The notes beneath the pieces were generated by a model that worked only from the letters and a program-made list of their open reading frames with translations, was not told where the DNA came from and did not search any database. Positions 45,501-56,000 of a DNA stretch of 64,000 nucleotides are shown piece after piece (the stretch's first letter is position 1; every line of letters starts with the position of its first letter). The stretch is from Aquarana catesbeiana (Eukaryota > Chordata > Amphibia > Anura > Ranidae): positions 434,183,069-434,247,068 of the forward strand of contig NC_133326.1 of assembly GCF_042186555.1 (NCBI RefSeq), written 5' to 3'. Made by a program: the position numbers and the translations under genes.

Positions 45501-46209
45501 TGTCACAGACCTAGCCAGAACAGAGACTGTTGGAGAGGACTGTATGCAAGCCTGTTGCCTTTTGATTATGGGCCCTGGATTTTCAATGGAACAATACACT
45601 TTGTGAGGTGAATGAGAAATCCAGTCTGAACTGTATTAATCGGACTCAGTCGTGTATATATGTATATATTGTATGGGGACTCCTTACTGTAGATTTGTGT
45701 CCCTGAAGAGGGAGGGGGGATTCCTCCAGCAGCCCCCTGCTGATAAGACTGATTCATTCTGCTGGGACACATCCTGTGAGGAGATGCTGGTGTTATCAAC
45801 CTGTGTTTATGTTAATTGAGAGAGCTGATCACATTAGCCACCAGCCCTGGCTAGGAGACGAATGGTCTAGGCTGAGGAGGGGGGAGATTGTTGTTTGTAT
45901 TGTTAATTGTAATTAGCTCCAGCTATTGTGTTTATATTAATGTGTGAAGCTCGGTGCCCACAAGACTGTCATCTGGTCTGGGTACATTTTGTAGTAAATT
46001 AGCTCATGTTAATTAGGTTAGCTTTGAGTCATCCCTGCTGTATAAAGGTCTGTGAGATCTCAAAATAAAAGTAGTTCTGATGTACTCCAAGACTGGTGTT
46101 GTCTAGTTCTTGGGGTTCCTATAGCCAGATCCATTGGACTCGTGTTCCAGAACTTAGGAAGCGGTATATGACGGAAGCACTCAAGCGGAGTGTGGGGCGT
46201 TCCGTGACA
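45501..46209 (+). repeat. 5' LTR of copy 4
   Basis: 709 bp, TGTCACAGACC to TTCCGTGACA. TATAAA at 46041-46046, AATAAA at 46064-46069. Confidence 0.92.
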
Positions 46210-46317
46210 TTGGTGGCAAGCAGTGGGAAAGCTTCCTGAAGTCTGAAGTCTGGGACATCCAAACCTCCAACTGGATCCAAGATCAGCATAGCAGACTTCA
46301 GTCACCCCAGCGGAGAT

Positions 46318-48186
46318 ATGGACCTGGCATCAGAATTCCCGGGGCTGCTGCGGATCATCCTTTCAACGTACACCAGGACTGTGTCTGAGGATGAATACCT
46401 GGAGCTTAGGCAGCTGATTCGGGTGGAGCTCTGGATTGCAGCCCTCCGTCTCGCTGGTATAAAACAGGGCAAGTGCTTTCCAACCCAAGAGCAACGGGCC
46501 AGTGACCAACGGGCATTGCGGATGGCATTCCTGGGAGAGCAGCCCCAGGAGCAATGGGTGACTGAGTTGGACAGGTTGGTCCAGCAGGAGATAGAGCTGG
46601 ACAATCGTTATCGGGCTCTGCAATGGCACGCAGAGGAGGGATATTTAGGGGAGACAACAGAATGCTCTCCGGAGGGATATGACTTTGGCGGCCCTGGATT
46701 GCTGTGGGAGAACCTTACAGATCTTTTTATGTTTGGCGATGAGGGGGAACCTGACCTTGAGGACATGAGAGACTATAGAGAGTCTATGCTCGGTCTTGCA
46801 GGGGTCTCAGAGCTCAAACCTGATCTGGACCATTTGCTAAGGAAGGAACAGCATCTGGAAAGGGCATACAGGAAACTGCTAGAACAAGTTCAGCAGCATG
46901 CCAGAGAATCGGCAGTGGAAAATCCGGAGATTGCCGTCCCCAAACCTGAAGTGCTGACAACAGGGCAGAGCTCTGCTAACCTCTGTCCAGAAATGATAAC
47001 ATCTTCTGGGTTCCATGGACAGGAGATGGTGAACCTCTATTCCCAGACATCAGTTGCAGAGACATGGGATTTGATAGACTTTTCTGCTGAGGAAGAACAA
47101 CCTGATGAGCCTCCAGCAGAAGAGCTGCTATCAGGGCCAAAGTTCACTGTGTTCTGCCCAGCACCAACAGTGGCTTCGGCCTTCCTGAGAGAATAGGTAG
47201 TCGGCCTTTCTCCCACAACACTGACAGGGACATGTGATTTTCTGCCAGCAGCATCTATGGAGTTAAAACAAACTTCTCCAGCTGAAGATCTGGTAACTGA
47301 ACAGAGGGTCCAAGACCTCTGTCCCACACTTTTACCACTTCCAGAGACTGGGGATTTAATAGACATTTCTGTAGAGGAGGAACCACCTAGCAAACCCCCA
47401 GCAGAAGTGCTGGCAACCGGACAGAGGGTCCAAGACCTCTGCCCCACACCTGCAGCAATTGTGGAGGCTCAGGGTGAGAAGATGGCAATCACTTCCCAGC
47501 AGCAGATACAGGGGGAGAAGGGAGAGGAGGTGTGTGTTGTCCCTCCCCAACAGTTGGCCAGGGTGGAGGAAGTGGGCTTTCCTCCCCAGCAAAGATCCGT
47601 GTACCTGGGAGACAGTACCATCGACATGTCGTCCCAGCAGCCAGATGAGGGAATGGAAAAGGAAGCAGCCGGCTCACCTCCCCAATGGCAGCTACACAGT
47701 TTGGGAGGGGAGGAAGCCAGCTGCCTGCCCCAACAGTTAGCCGGAGCAGAGGATGCGGAGTCCCCAGCAGAAGTGTTGGCAACAGGGCAGAGTGCTAACA
47801 ACCTCTGCCCAGCACCAGCAACAACTACAGAGTTCCAGGGAGGCGGGGCAGTCGGCCTCCCTCTCCGACAGTTAGCCGGAACAGATGGTGTGGGGTTTCC
47901 AGCAGAAGGGCTGGCAACAGGGCTGAGGACTGCTGGACTCTGCCCTCAACTAACAGAGGATGGATTTCCTGTGAAGGTGGATGGGACTTCAGTCTCCACC
48001 TGTATACTCCAGGGATGGTGGGCAGTGGGCCCAGATCCCCAACAGCATGACAGAGTGAGCCCAGTCACCCTGTCTTCTCTCCAGCGGCAGAAAGGATTCC
48101 AGGGAGAAGAGCCAGTCCAGGCCTCTCCCCAGCGGCAGATATGTTCTCTGAGAGAGGTAGAGGTTGGCTGGGTGAGTGATACTCTG
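46318..48186 (+). pseudogene. Orphan ORF of copy 4, type A, nonsense codon and nested insertion
   Basis: ATG 46318 (MDLASEFPG). Open for 292 codons to TAG 47194-47196, where the copy at 48943 has GAG, then open in the same frame to the insertion of copy 5 at 48187. The C-terminal remainder continues at 51575 to 51812 in the 3' LTR. N-terminal block: WIAALRLAGIKQGK, FLGEQPQEQW, RYRALQWHAEEG, aligned with but clearly different from WKEALAREQRHQGK, FLGEKPHKKQ, YRALRWHVSQ of type B, so the two N-termini are diverged homologues. A segment with repeated LPQQLAGAE-like blocks (47480-47890) is longer than in other copies. Unknown function. Confidence 0.85.
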
Positions 48187-48836
48187 TGTCACGGACCTGG
48201 CCGGAGCAGAGGCTGTTGGAGAGGACTGTATGCAAGCCTGTTGCCCACCGATTATGGGCCCTAGCATTTGAGGTGAATGAGAAATCCAGTCTGAACTGTA
48301 TTAATCGGACTCAGTCATGTATATATTGTATGGGGACTCCTTACTGTAGATTTGTGTCCCTGAAGAGGGAGGGGGGATTCCTCCAGCAGCCCCCTGCTGA
48401 TAAGACTGATTCATTCTGTTGGGACACATCCTGTGAGGAGATGCTGGTGTTATCAACATGTGTTTATGTTAATTGAGAGAGCTGATCACATTAGCCACCA
48501 GCACTGGCTAATAGACGAATGGTCTAGGCTGAGGAGGGGGGAGATTGTTGTTTGTTAATTGTATTAATGTGTGAAGCTCGGTGCCCACAAGACTGTCATC
48601 TGGTCTGGGTACATTTTGTAGTAAATTAGGTCATGTTAATTAGGTTAGCTTTGAGTCATCCCTGCTGTATAAAGGTCTGTGAGATCTCAAAATAAAGGTA
48701 GTTCTGATGTACTCCAAGACTGGTGTTGTCTAGTTCTTGGGGTTCCTATGGCCAGACCCATTGGACTCGTGTTCCAGAACTTAGGAAGCGGTATATGACG
48801 GAAGCACTCAAGCGGAGTGTGGGGCGTTCCGTGACA
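48187..48836 (+). repeat. 5' LTR of copy 5
   Basis: 650 bp, TGTCACGGACC to TTCCGTGACA. TATAAA at 48668-48673, AATAAA at 48691-48696. It lacks TATTG present in the 3' LTR. Confidence 0.93.
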
Positions 48837-48942
48837 TTGGTGGCAAGCAGCGGGAAAGCTTCCTGAAGTCTGGGACATCCAAACTTCCATCTGGATCCAA
48901 GGTCCAGATAGCAGAAGAGGAGAGGTACAGATACCAGCCGCC

Positions 48943-50997
48943 ATGGATGAGGAATTCAGAAGGAGGTTGCGAGAGATGCAGATACAGCACAGAGGACCAG
49001 TATCAGAGCAGGTCCTGCTGGGATGGTGTGATTCTATTCGCTGCAAACTCTGGAAGGAAGCGCTAGCCCGTGAGCAGCGACACCAGGGAAAAGTTCTCCC
49101 CTCCATCGAGGAAAGGTACTGGTCGCAGTACGGACTGCGGGTGCGGTTTTTGGGAGAAAAACCACATAAGAAGCAGACAGCTGAATTAAGCAGGCTGGTC
49201 TGGGCAGAGATGAAGCTGGATGAGAGCTACAGAGCCCTCCGGTGGCATGTATCTCAAGCATGTCCCTGGATAGCAGATGACAGCCCAACGGAAGGCTTAA
49301 GCTACGGCGGCTTGGGACTGTTGTTTGTGAAGCTGACAGGGGACCCTAACTTTGGGAGTGATTTGGAGCGGCGGGTGGACGAAATCATGGATTTCAGAGA
49401 AGGGCTACTGAACATTTCGGAAGTGCACTGGGCACAGGAAGATTTGGAGTTTCTGGCCGTTCAGGAATGGGAGCTAGAGATCGCCTACAGACGGCTGCTA
49501 GACATTGCTCAGTGCCAGGGCTGGGCTCCCTTTGCCTGGGACTATCAGGAAATACCAGCTGACAACCCTGAAATCCTGGCTGAAGAGTCGGCAATGTGGC
49601 AGAGCGATAGTGTGCTTTGCCAACCTGCCCCCACAGCTATGGAGGCGGAGGTCTTATGGCGGATGCAGCAAGTGCTGACTGACCTTGATGATCCTGTTTC
49701 TGCATGGGATGATCTTGGATGGAGGAATGTGCCTGTCCAGCAGCATGCCAGAGAATCTGCAGTGGAAAATCTGGAGATTGCCATCCCCAAAACTGAAGTG
49801 CTGACATCAGGGCAGAGCTCTGCTAACCTCTGCCCAGCATTGATAACATCTTCTGGGTTCCATGGACAGGAGATGGTGAACCTCCATCCCCAGACACCAG
49901 TTGCAGAGACAGGGGATTTGATAGACTTTTCTGCTGAGGAAGAACCATCGGGTGAGCCCCCAGCAGAAGAGTTGGGATTAGGGCCAAACTTCATTGCGCT
50001 CTGCTCAGCACTGATGGCATCTTCTGAGTTCCACGGACAGGAGATGGTGAACCTCTATCCACAGACACCAGTTATAGAGGTAGAGGATTTAATAGACTTT
50101 TCTGCTGAGAAAGAACAACCTGATGAGCCTCCAGCAGAAGAGCTGCTATCAGGGCCAAAGTTCACTGTGTTCTGCCCAGCACCAACAGTGGCTTCAGCCT
50201 TCCTGAGAGAAGAGGTAGTCAGCCTTTCTCCCACAACACTGACAGGGACATGTGATTTTCTGCCAGCAGCATCTATGGAGTTAAAACAAACTTCTCCAGC
50301 TGAAGATCTGGTAACTGAACAGAGGGTCCAAGACCTCTGTCCCACACTTTTACCAATTCCAGAGACTGGGGATTTAATAGACGTTTCTGTAGAGGAGGAA
50401 CCACCTGGCAAACCCCCAGCAGAAGTGCTGGCAACCGGACAGAGGGTCCAAGACCTCTGCCCCACACCTGCAGCAATTGTGGAGGCCCAAGGTGAGGAGG
50501 TGGCAGTCTATCGCGAGCTGCAGATCAGGATCCAAGGAGAGAATGCAGTCATCACCTCACAACTGCAGCTTGATCTGGTGTCGGTTGATGGGGCTTCAGT
50601 CCCCACCTGTATACCCCAGGAATGCTGGGCAGTCGGCCCAGATCCCCAACAGCAGGATGGAGTGAGCCCAGTCCCCCTGTCTTCTCTCCAGCGGCAGAAA
50701 GGATTCCAGGGAGAAGGGCCAGTCCGGGCCTCTCCCCAGCGGCAGATATGTTCTCTGAGAGAGGCAGAGGATGGCTGGGTGAGTAATGCACTGTTTGGGA
50801 TGATTTGTTTGGGGTACTGTGTGGGTACAGGCAGTAGAGGACTGGAACTATGGACTAACTTCGGAGTCAACCCGTCTGGGGTCTCCTCCTGTGTTAGTCT
50901 CCTGCCGAAAGGGGAGAAATGTCACGGACCTGGCCGGAGCAGAGGCTGTTGGAGAGGACTGTATGCAAGCCTGTTGCCCACCGATTATGGGCCCTAG
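48943..50997 (+). CDS. Orphan protein of non-autonomous LTR element, type B, intact
   Basis: 684 codons from ATG 48943 (Kozak context CCAGCCGCCATGG) to TAG 50995-50997. Residues 1-110: basic, Trp-rich, probably helical. 145-190: second helical block (HWAQEDLEFLAVQEWELE). 290-510: imperfect repeats of about 57 residues with LIDFS at about 326 and 383 and LIDVS near 479, each followed by an acidic run and PPAEEL or PPAEVL, and Cys-containing LCP motifs. 654-660: LLPKGEKC encoded by the polypurine tract. The C-terminal 25 residues come from the 3' LTR. No nucleocapsid CCHC, aspartic protease, RT, RNase H, integrase or envelope features, and no signal peptide. A strong 5' LTR with TATA box lies 270 bp upstream. 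Gag-like function is an inference from position only; the family is unknown to me. Confidence 0.8.
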   Translation: MDEEFRRRLREMQIQHRGPVSEQVLLGWCDSIRCKLWKEALAREQRHQGKVLPSIEERYWSQYGLRVRFLGEKPHKKQTAELSRLVWAEMKLDESYRALRWHVSQACPWIADDSPTEGLSYGGLGLLFVKLTGDPNFGSDLERRVDEIMDFREGLLNISEVHWAQEDLEFLAVQEWELEIAYRRLLDIAQCQGWAPFAWDYQEIPADNPEILAEESAMWQSDSVLCQPAPTAMEAEVLWRMQQVLTDLDDPVSAWDDLGWRNVPVQQHARESAVENLEIAIPKTEVLTSGQSSANLCPALITSSGFHGQEMVNLHPQTPVAETGDLIDFSAEEEPSGEPPAEELGLGPNFIALCSALMASSEFHGQEMVNLYPQTPVIEVEDLIDFSAEKEQPDEPPAEELLSGPKFTVFCPAPTVASAFLREEVVSLSPTTLTGTCDFLPAASMELKQTSPAEDLVTEQRVQDLCPTLLPIPETGDLIDVSVEEEPPGKPPAEVLATGQRVQDLCPTPAAIVEAQGEEVAVYRELQIRIQGENAVITSQLQLDLVSVDGASVPTCIPQECWAVGPDPQQQDGVSPVPLSSLQRQKGFQGEGPVRASPQRQICSLREAEDGWVSNALFGMICLGYCVGTGSRGLELWTNFGVNPSGVSSCVSLLPKGEKCHGPGRSRGCWRGLYASLLPTDYGP
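50779..50897 (+). other. Candidate intron at the end of the orphan ORF
   Basis: Donor G|GTGAGT at 50779 follows a Trp codon exactly. A pyrimidine tract ending CCTCCTGTGTTAG gives an acceptor at 50897. The donor context GGCTGGGTGAGTNAT is present in all copies that keep this region. Splicing (119 nt) would change frame and, in copy 5 only, open a frame into the LTR as far as 51209; in copies 3 and 4 it would stop within a few codons. Unproven. Confidence 0.3.
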
Positions 50998-51574
50998 CAT
51001 TTGAGGTGAATGAGAAATCCAGTCTGAACTGTATTAATCGGACTCAGTCATGTATATATTGTATGGGGACTCCTTACTGTAGATTTGTGTCCCTGAAGAG
51101 GGAGGGGGGATTCCTCCAGCAGCCCCCTGCTGATAAGACTGATTCATTCTGTTGGGACACATCCTGTGAGGAGATGCTGGTGTTATCAACATGTGTTTAT
51201 GTTAATTGAGAGAGCTGATCACATTAGCCACCAGCACTGGCTAATAGACGAATGGTCTAGGCTGAGGAGGGGGGAGATTGTTGTTTGTATTGTTAATTGT
51301 ATTAATGTGTGAAGCTCGGTGCCCACAAGACTGTCATCTGGTCTGGGTACATTTTGTAGTAAATTAGGTCATGTTAATTAGGTTAGCTTTGAGTCATCCC
51401 TGCTGTATAAAGGTCTGTGAGATCTCAAAATAAAGGTAGTTCTGATGTACTCCAAGACTGGTGTTGTCTAGTTCTTGGGGTTCCTATGGCCAGACCCATT
51501 GGACTCGTGTTCCAGAACTTAGGAAGCGGTATATGACGGAAGCACTCAAGCGGAGTGTGGGGCGTTCCGTGACA
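50920..51574 (+). repeat. 3' LTR of copy 5
   Basis: 655 bp, otherwise the same as the 5' LTR. It also encodes the last 25 or so residues of the orphan protein. Confidence 0.93.
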
Positions 51575-51701
51575 CTCTGGAATAATTTATTTGGGGTACG
51601 GTGTGGGTACAGGCAGTAGAGGACTGGAGCTGTTTACTAACTTCGGAGTCAACCCATCTGGGGTCTCCTCCTGTGTTAGTCTCCTGCCGAAAGGGGAGAA
51701 A

Positions 51702-52410
51702 TGTCACAGACCTAGCCAGAACAGAGACTGTTGGAGAGGACTGTATGCAAGCCTGTTGCCTTTTGATTATGGGCCCTGGATTTTCAATGGAACAATACAC
51801 TTTGTGAGGTGAATGAGAAATCCAGTCTGAACTGTATTAATCGGACTCAGTCGTGTATATATGTATATATTGTATGGGGACTCCTTACTGTAGATTTGTG
51901 TCCCTGAAGAGGGAGGGGGGATTCCTCCAGCAGCCCCCTGCTGATAAGACTGATTCATTCTGCTGGGACACATCCTGTGAGGAGATGCTGGTGTTATCAA
52001 CCTGTGTTTATGTTAATTGAGAGAGCTGATCACATTAGCCACCAGCCCTGGCTAGGAGACGAATGGTCTAGGCTGAGGAGGGGGGAGATTGTTGTTTGTA
52101 TTGTTAATTGTAATTAGCTCCAGCTATTGTGTTTATATTAATGTGTGAAGCTCGGTGCCCACAAGACTGTCATCTGGTCTGGGTACATTTTGTAGTAAAT
52201 TAGCTCATGTTAATTAGGTTAGCTTTGAGTCATCCCTGCTGTATAAAGGTCTGTGAGATCTCAAAATAAAAGTAGTTCTGATGTACTCCAAGACTGGTGT
52301 TGTCTAGTTCTTGGGTTTCCTATAGCCAGATCCATTGGACTCGTGTTCCAGAACTTAGGAAGCGGTATATGACGGAAGCACTCAAGCGGAGTGTGGGGCG
52401 TTCCGTGACA
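51702..52410 (+). repeat. 3' LTR of copy 4
   Basis: 709 bp, same boundaries and signals as the 5' LTR, with one substitution. Preceded by the polypurine tract GAAAGGGGAGAAA. Confidence 0.92.
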
Positions 52411-53020
52411 AACCCCAAGAACTAGACAACACCAGTCTTGGAGTACATCAGAACTAACTTTTTATTTGAGATCTCACAGACCTTTATACAGCAGGGATGA
52501 CTCAAAGCTAACCTAATTAACATGAGTTAATTTACTACAAAATGTACCCAGACCAGATGACAGTCTTGTGGGCACCGAGCTTCACACATAAATATAAACA
52601 CAATAGCTGGAGCTAATTACAATTAACAATACAAACAACAATCTCCCCCCTCCTCAGCCTAGACCATTCGTCTCCTAGCCAGTGCTGGTGGCTAATGTGA
52701 TCAGCTCTCTCAATTAACATAAACACATGTTGATAACACCAGCATCTCCTCACAGGATGTGTCCCAACAGAATGAATCAGTCTTATCAGCAGGGGGCTGC
52801 TGGAGGAATCCCCCCTCCCTCTTCAGGGACACAAATATACAGTAAGGAGTCCCCATACAATATTTACACGACTGAGTCCGATTAATACAGTTCAGACTGG
52901 ATTTCTCATTCACCTCACAAAGAGTATTGTTCCATTGAAAATCCAGGGCCCATAATCAAAAGGCAACAGGCTTGCATACAGTCCTCTCCAACAGCCTCTG
53001 TTCTGGCTATGTCTGTCACA

Positions 53021-56000
53021 AACGGTAACCCCATACACAGTGTCCACAGCAGGAGAGTGACCCCATATACAGTGTCCACAGCAGGAGGGTGACCCCATAC
53101 ACAGTGTCCACAGCAGGAGAGTGACCCCATACACAGTGTCCACAGCAGGAGGGTGACCGCATACAGTGTCCACAGCAGGAGGGTGACCGCATACAGTGTC
53201 CACAGCAGGAGGGTGACCCCATACACAGTGTCCACAGCAGGAGGGTGACCCCATACACAGTGTCCACAGCAGGAGGGTGACCCCATACACAGTGTCCACA
53301 GCAGGAGGGTGACCCCATACACAGTGTCCACAGCAGGAGGGTGACCCCATACACAGTGTCCACAGCAGGAGGGTGACGCCATACACAGTGTCCACAGCAG
53401 GAGGGTGACGCCATACAAAGTGTCCACAGCAGGAGGGTGACGCCATACACAGTGTCCACAGCAGGAGGGTGACGCCATACACAGTGTCCACAGCAGGAGG
53501 GTGACGCCATACACAGTGTCCACAGCAGGAGGGTGACGCCATACACAGTGTCCACAGCACAACGGTGACCCCATACACAGTGTCCACAGCACAACGGTGA
53601 CCCCATACACAGTGTCCACAGCACAACGGTGACCCCATACACAGTGTCCACAGCACAACGGTGACCCCATACACAGTGTCCACAAGCACAACGGTGACCC
53701 CATACACAATGCCCACAGCACAACGTTGACTCCATACAGTGTCCACAGCAGGAGGGTGACCCCATACACAGTGTCCACAGCAGGAGGGTGACCCCATACA
53801 CAGTGTCCACAGCAGGAGGGTGACCCCATACACAGTGTCCACAGCAGGAGGGTGACCCCATACACAGTGTCCACAGCAGGAGGGTGACCCCATACACGTG
53901 TCCACAGCACAACGGTGACCCCATACACGGTGTCCACAGCACAACGGTGACCCCATACACGGTGTCCACAACACGACGGTGACCCCATACACAGTGTCCA
54001 CAACACAACAGTGACGCCATACACAGTGCCCACAGCAGGAGGATGACCCCATACACAGTGCCCACAGCACGACAGCGACCCCATACACAGTGCCCACAGC
54101 ACGACAGTGATCCCATACACAGTGCCCACAGCATGACAGTGACCCCATACACAGTGCCCACAGCACGACAGTGACCCCATACACAGTGCCCACAGCACGA
54201 CAGTGACCCCATACACAGTGACCACAACACGACAGTGACCCCATACACAATGCCCACAGCACAACAGTGACCCCATACAGTGTCCACAACATGACAGTGA
54301 CCCCATACACAGTTTCCACAACACAACAGTGACCCCATACACAGTGCCCACAGCAGGAGGATGACCCCATACACAGTACCCACAGCACAACAGTGACCCC
54401 ATACACAGTGCCCACAGCAGGAGGATGACCCCATACACAGTACCCACAGCACAACGGTGACCCGTTACACAGTGCCCACAGCAGGAGGGTGACCCCATAC
54501 AGTGTTCCCAGCAGGTGGGTGACCCCATACACAGTGCTCACAGCACAACGGTGACCCCATACACACTGATCACTACACGACAGTGACCACATGCACAGTG
54601 CCCACAGCACGAAAGTGACCCCATACACAGTGCCCACAGCACGACAGTGACCCCATACACAGTGCCCACAGCACGACAGTGACCCCATACACAGTGCCCA
54701 CAGCACGACAGTGACCCCATACACAGTGCCCACAGCACGACAGTGACCACATACACAGTGCCCACAGCACGACAGTGACCACATACACAGTGCCCACAGC
54801 ACGACAGTGACCACATACACAGTGCCCACAGCACGACAGTGACCACATACACAGTGCCCACAGCACGACAGTGACCCCATACACAGTACCCACAGCACAA
54901 AGGTGACCCCATGCACCAAGCACACTGCAGGAAGGTGACCCCATACACAGTACCCACAGCACAACGGTGACCCCATACACAGTGTCCACAGCAGGAGAGT
55001 GACCCCATACACAGTGTCCCCAGCAGGAGGGTGACCCCATACATAGTGTCCACAGCACAACAGTGACCCCATACACAGTGCTCACAGCAAAACAGTGACC
55101 CCATACACAGTACCCACAGCACAGCGGTTACCCGATACACAGTGCCCACAGCAGGAGGGTGACCCCATACACAGTGTCCACAACAGGAAGGTGACCCCAT
55201 ACACAGTGCCCACAGCAGGAGGGTGACCTCATACACAGTACCCACAGCACAACGGTGACCCCATACACAGTGTCCACAGCAGGAGAGTGACCCCATACAC
55301 AGTGTCCCCAGCAGGAGGGTGACCCCATACATAGTGTCCACAGCACAACAGTGACCCCATACACAGTGCTCACAGCAAAACAGTGACCCCATACACAGTG
55401 CTCACAGCAAAACAGTGACCCCATACACAGTGCCCACAGCAGGAGGGTGACCCCATACACAGTGTCCACAACAGGAAGGTGACCCCATACACAGTGCCCA
55501 CAGCAGGAGGGTGACCCCATACACAGTGTCCACAGCACGACAGTGACCCCTTACACAGTGCCAACAGCACGGCAGTGACCTATTACACAGTGCCCACAGC
55601 ACGACAGTGACCCCTTACACAGTGCCCGCAGGAAGGTGACTCCATACACAGTACCCTCAGCACAACGGTGACCCCATGCAACGAGCACACTGCAGGAAAG
55701 TGACCCCATGCACAGTGTCCACAGCAGGAGGGTGACCCCATACGCAGTGTCCCCAGCAGGAGGGTGACCCCATACACAGTGCCCACAGCCCGATAGTGAC
55801 CCCTTACACAGTGCACACAGCCCGACAGTGACCCCTTACACAGTGCCCGCAGGAAGGTGACTCCATACACAGTACCCTCAGCACAACGGTGACCCCATGC
55901 AACGAGCACACTGCAGGAAAGTGATCCCAAGCACAGTGTCCACAGCAGGAGGGTGACCCCATACACAGTGTCCACAGCAGGAGGGTGACCCCATACACAG

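Larger units (their letters stand above)
48187..51574 (+). mobile_element. LTR retrotransposon copy 5 (type B ORF), full length, nested in copy 4
   Basis: 5' LTR 48187-48836, primer-binding-like site 48837-48854 (TTGGTGGCAAGCAGCGGG), intact ORF, polypurine tract 50907-50919 (GAAAGGGGAGAAA), 3' LTR 50920-51574. Target duplication CTCTG at 48182-48186 and 51575-51579, inside the ORF of copy 4. The LTRs differ only by a 5-bp indel (TATTG) by my reading. The first eight bases of the primer-binding site after the T match the tRNA-Leu type TGGTGGCA as I remember it; the match then breaks. Youngest and most complete member. Confidence 0.95.
45501..52410 (+). mobile_element. LTR retrotransposon copy 4 (type A ORF), full length, host of a nested copy
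   Basis: 5' LTR 45501-46209, primer-binding-like site from 46210, broken ORF, polypurine tract 51689-51701, 3' LTR 51702-52410. Target duplication AACCC (45496-45500 and 52411-52415) in the older solo LTR. The two 709-bp LTRs differ at one position by my reading (TTGGGGTTCC against TTGGGTTTCC), so the insertion is young. Copy 5 interrupts the internal region at 48187-51574; without it the internal region is about 2.1 kb. Confidence 0.93.
45404..53020 (-). mobile_element. Solo LTR split by a nested insertion
   Basis: Minus-strand LTR in two parts, 45404-45500 and 52416-53020 (702 bp in all), ends TGTCACGG and GTCTGTCACA on the plus strand. AACGG flanks both ends (45399-45403 and 53021-53025). 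No internal region belongs to it, so an older element here lost its body by recombination between its LTRs. The full-length element 45501-52410 lies inside it. Confidence 0.88.

Noticed and set aside
50919..51209. 96-codon frame inside an LTR of copy 5 (also 48186-48476)
   Set aside because: Lies in the LTR and is absent from the other LTR types because of stops. Kept only as a possible spliced C-terminus, not as a gene.
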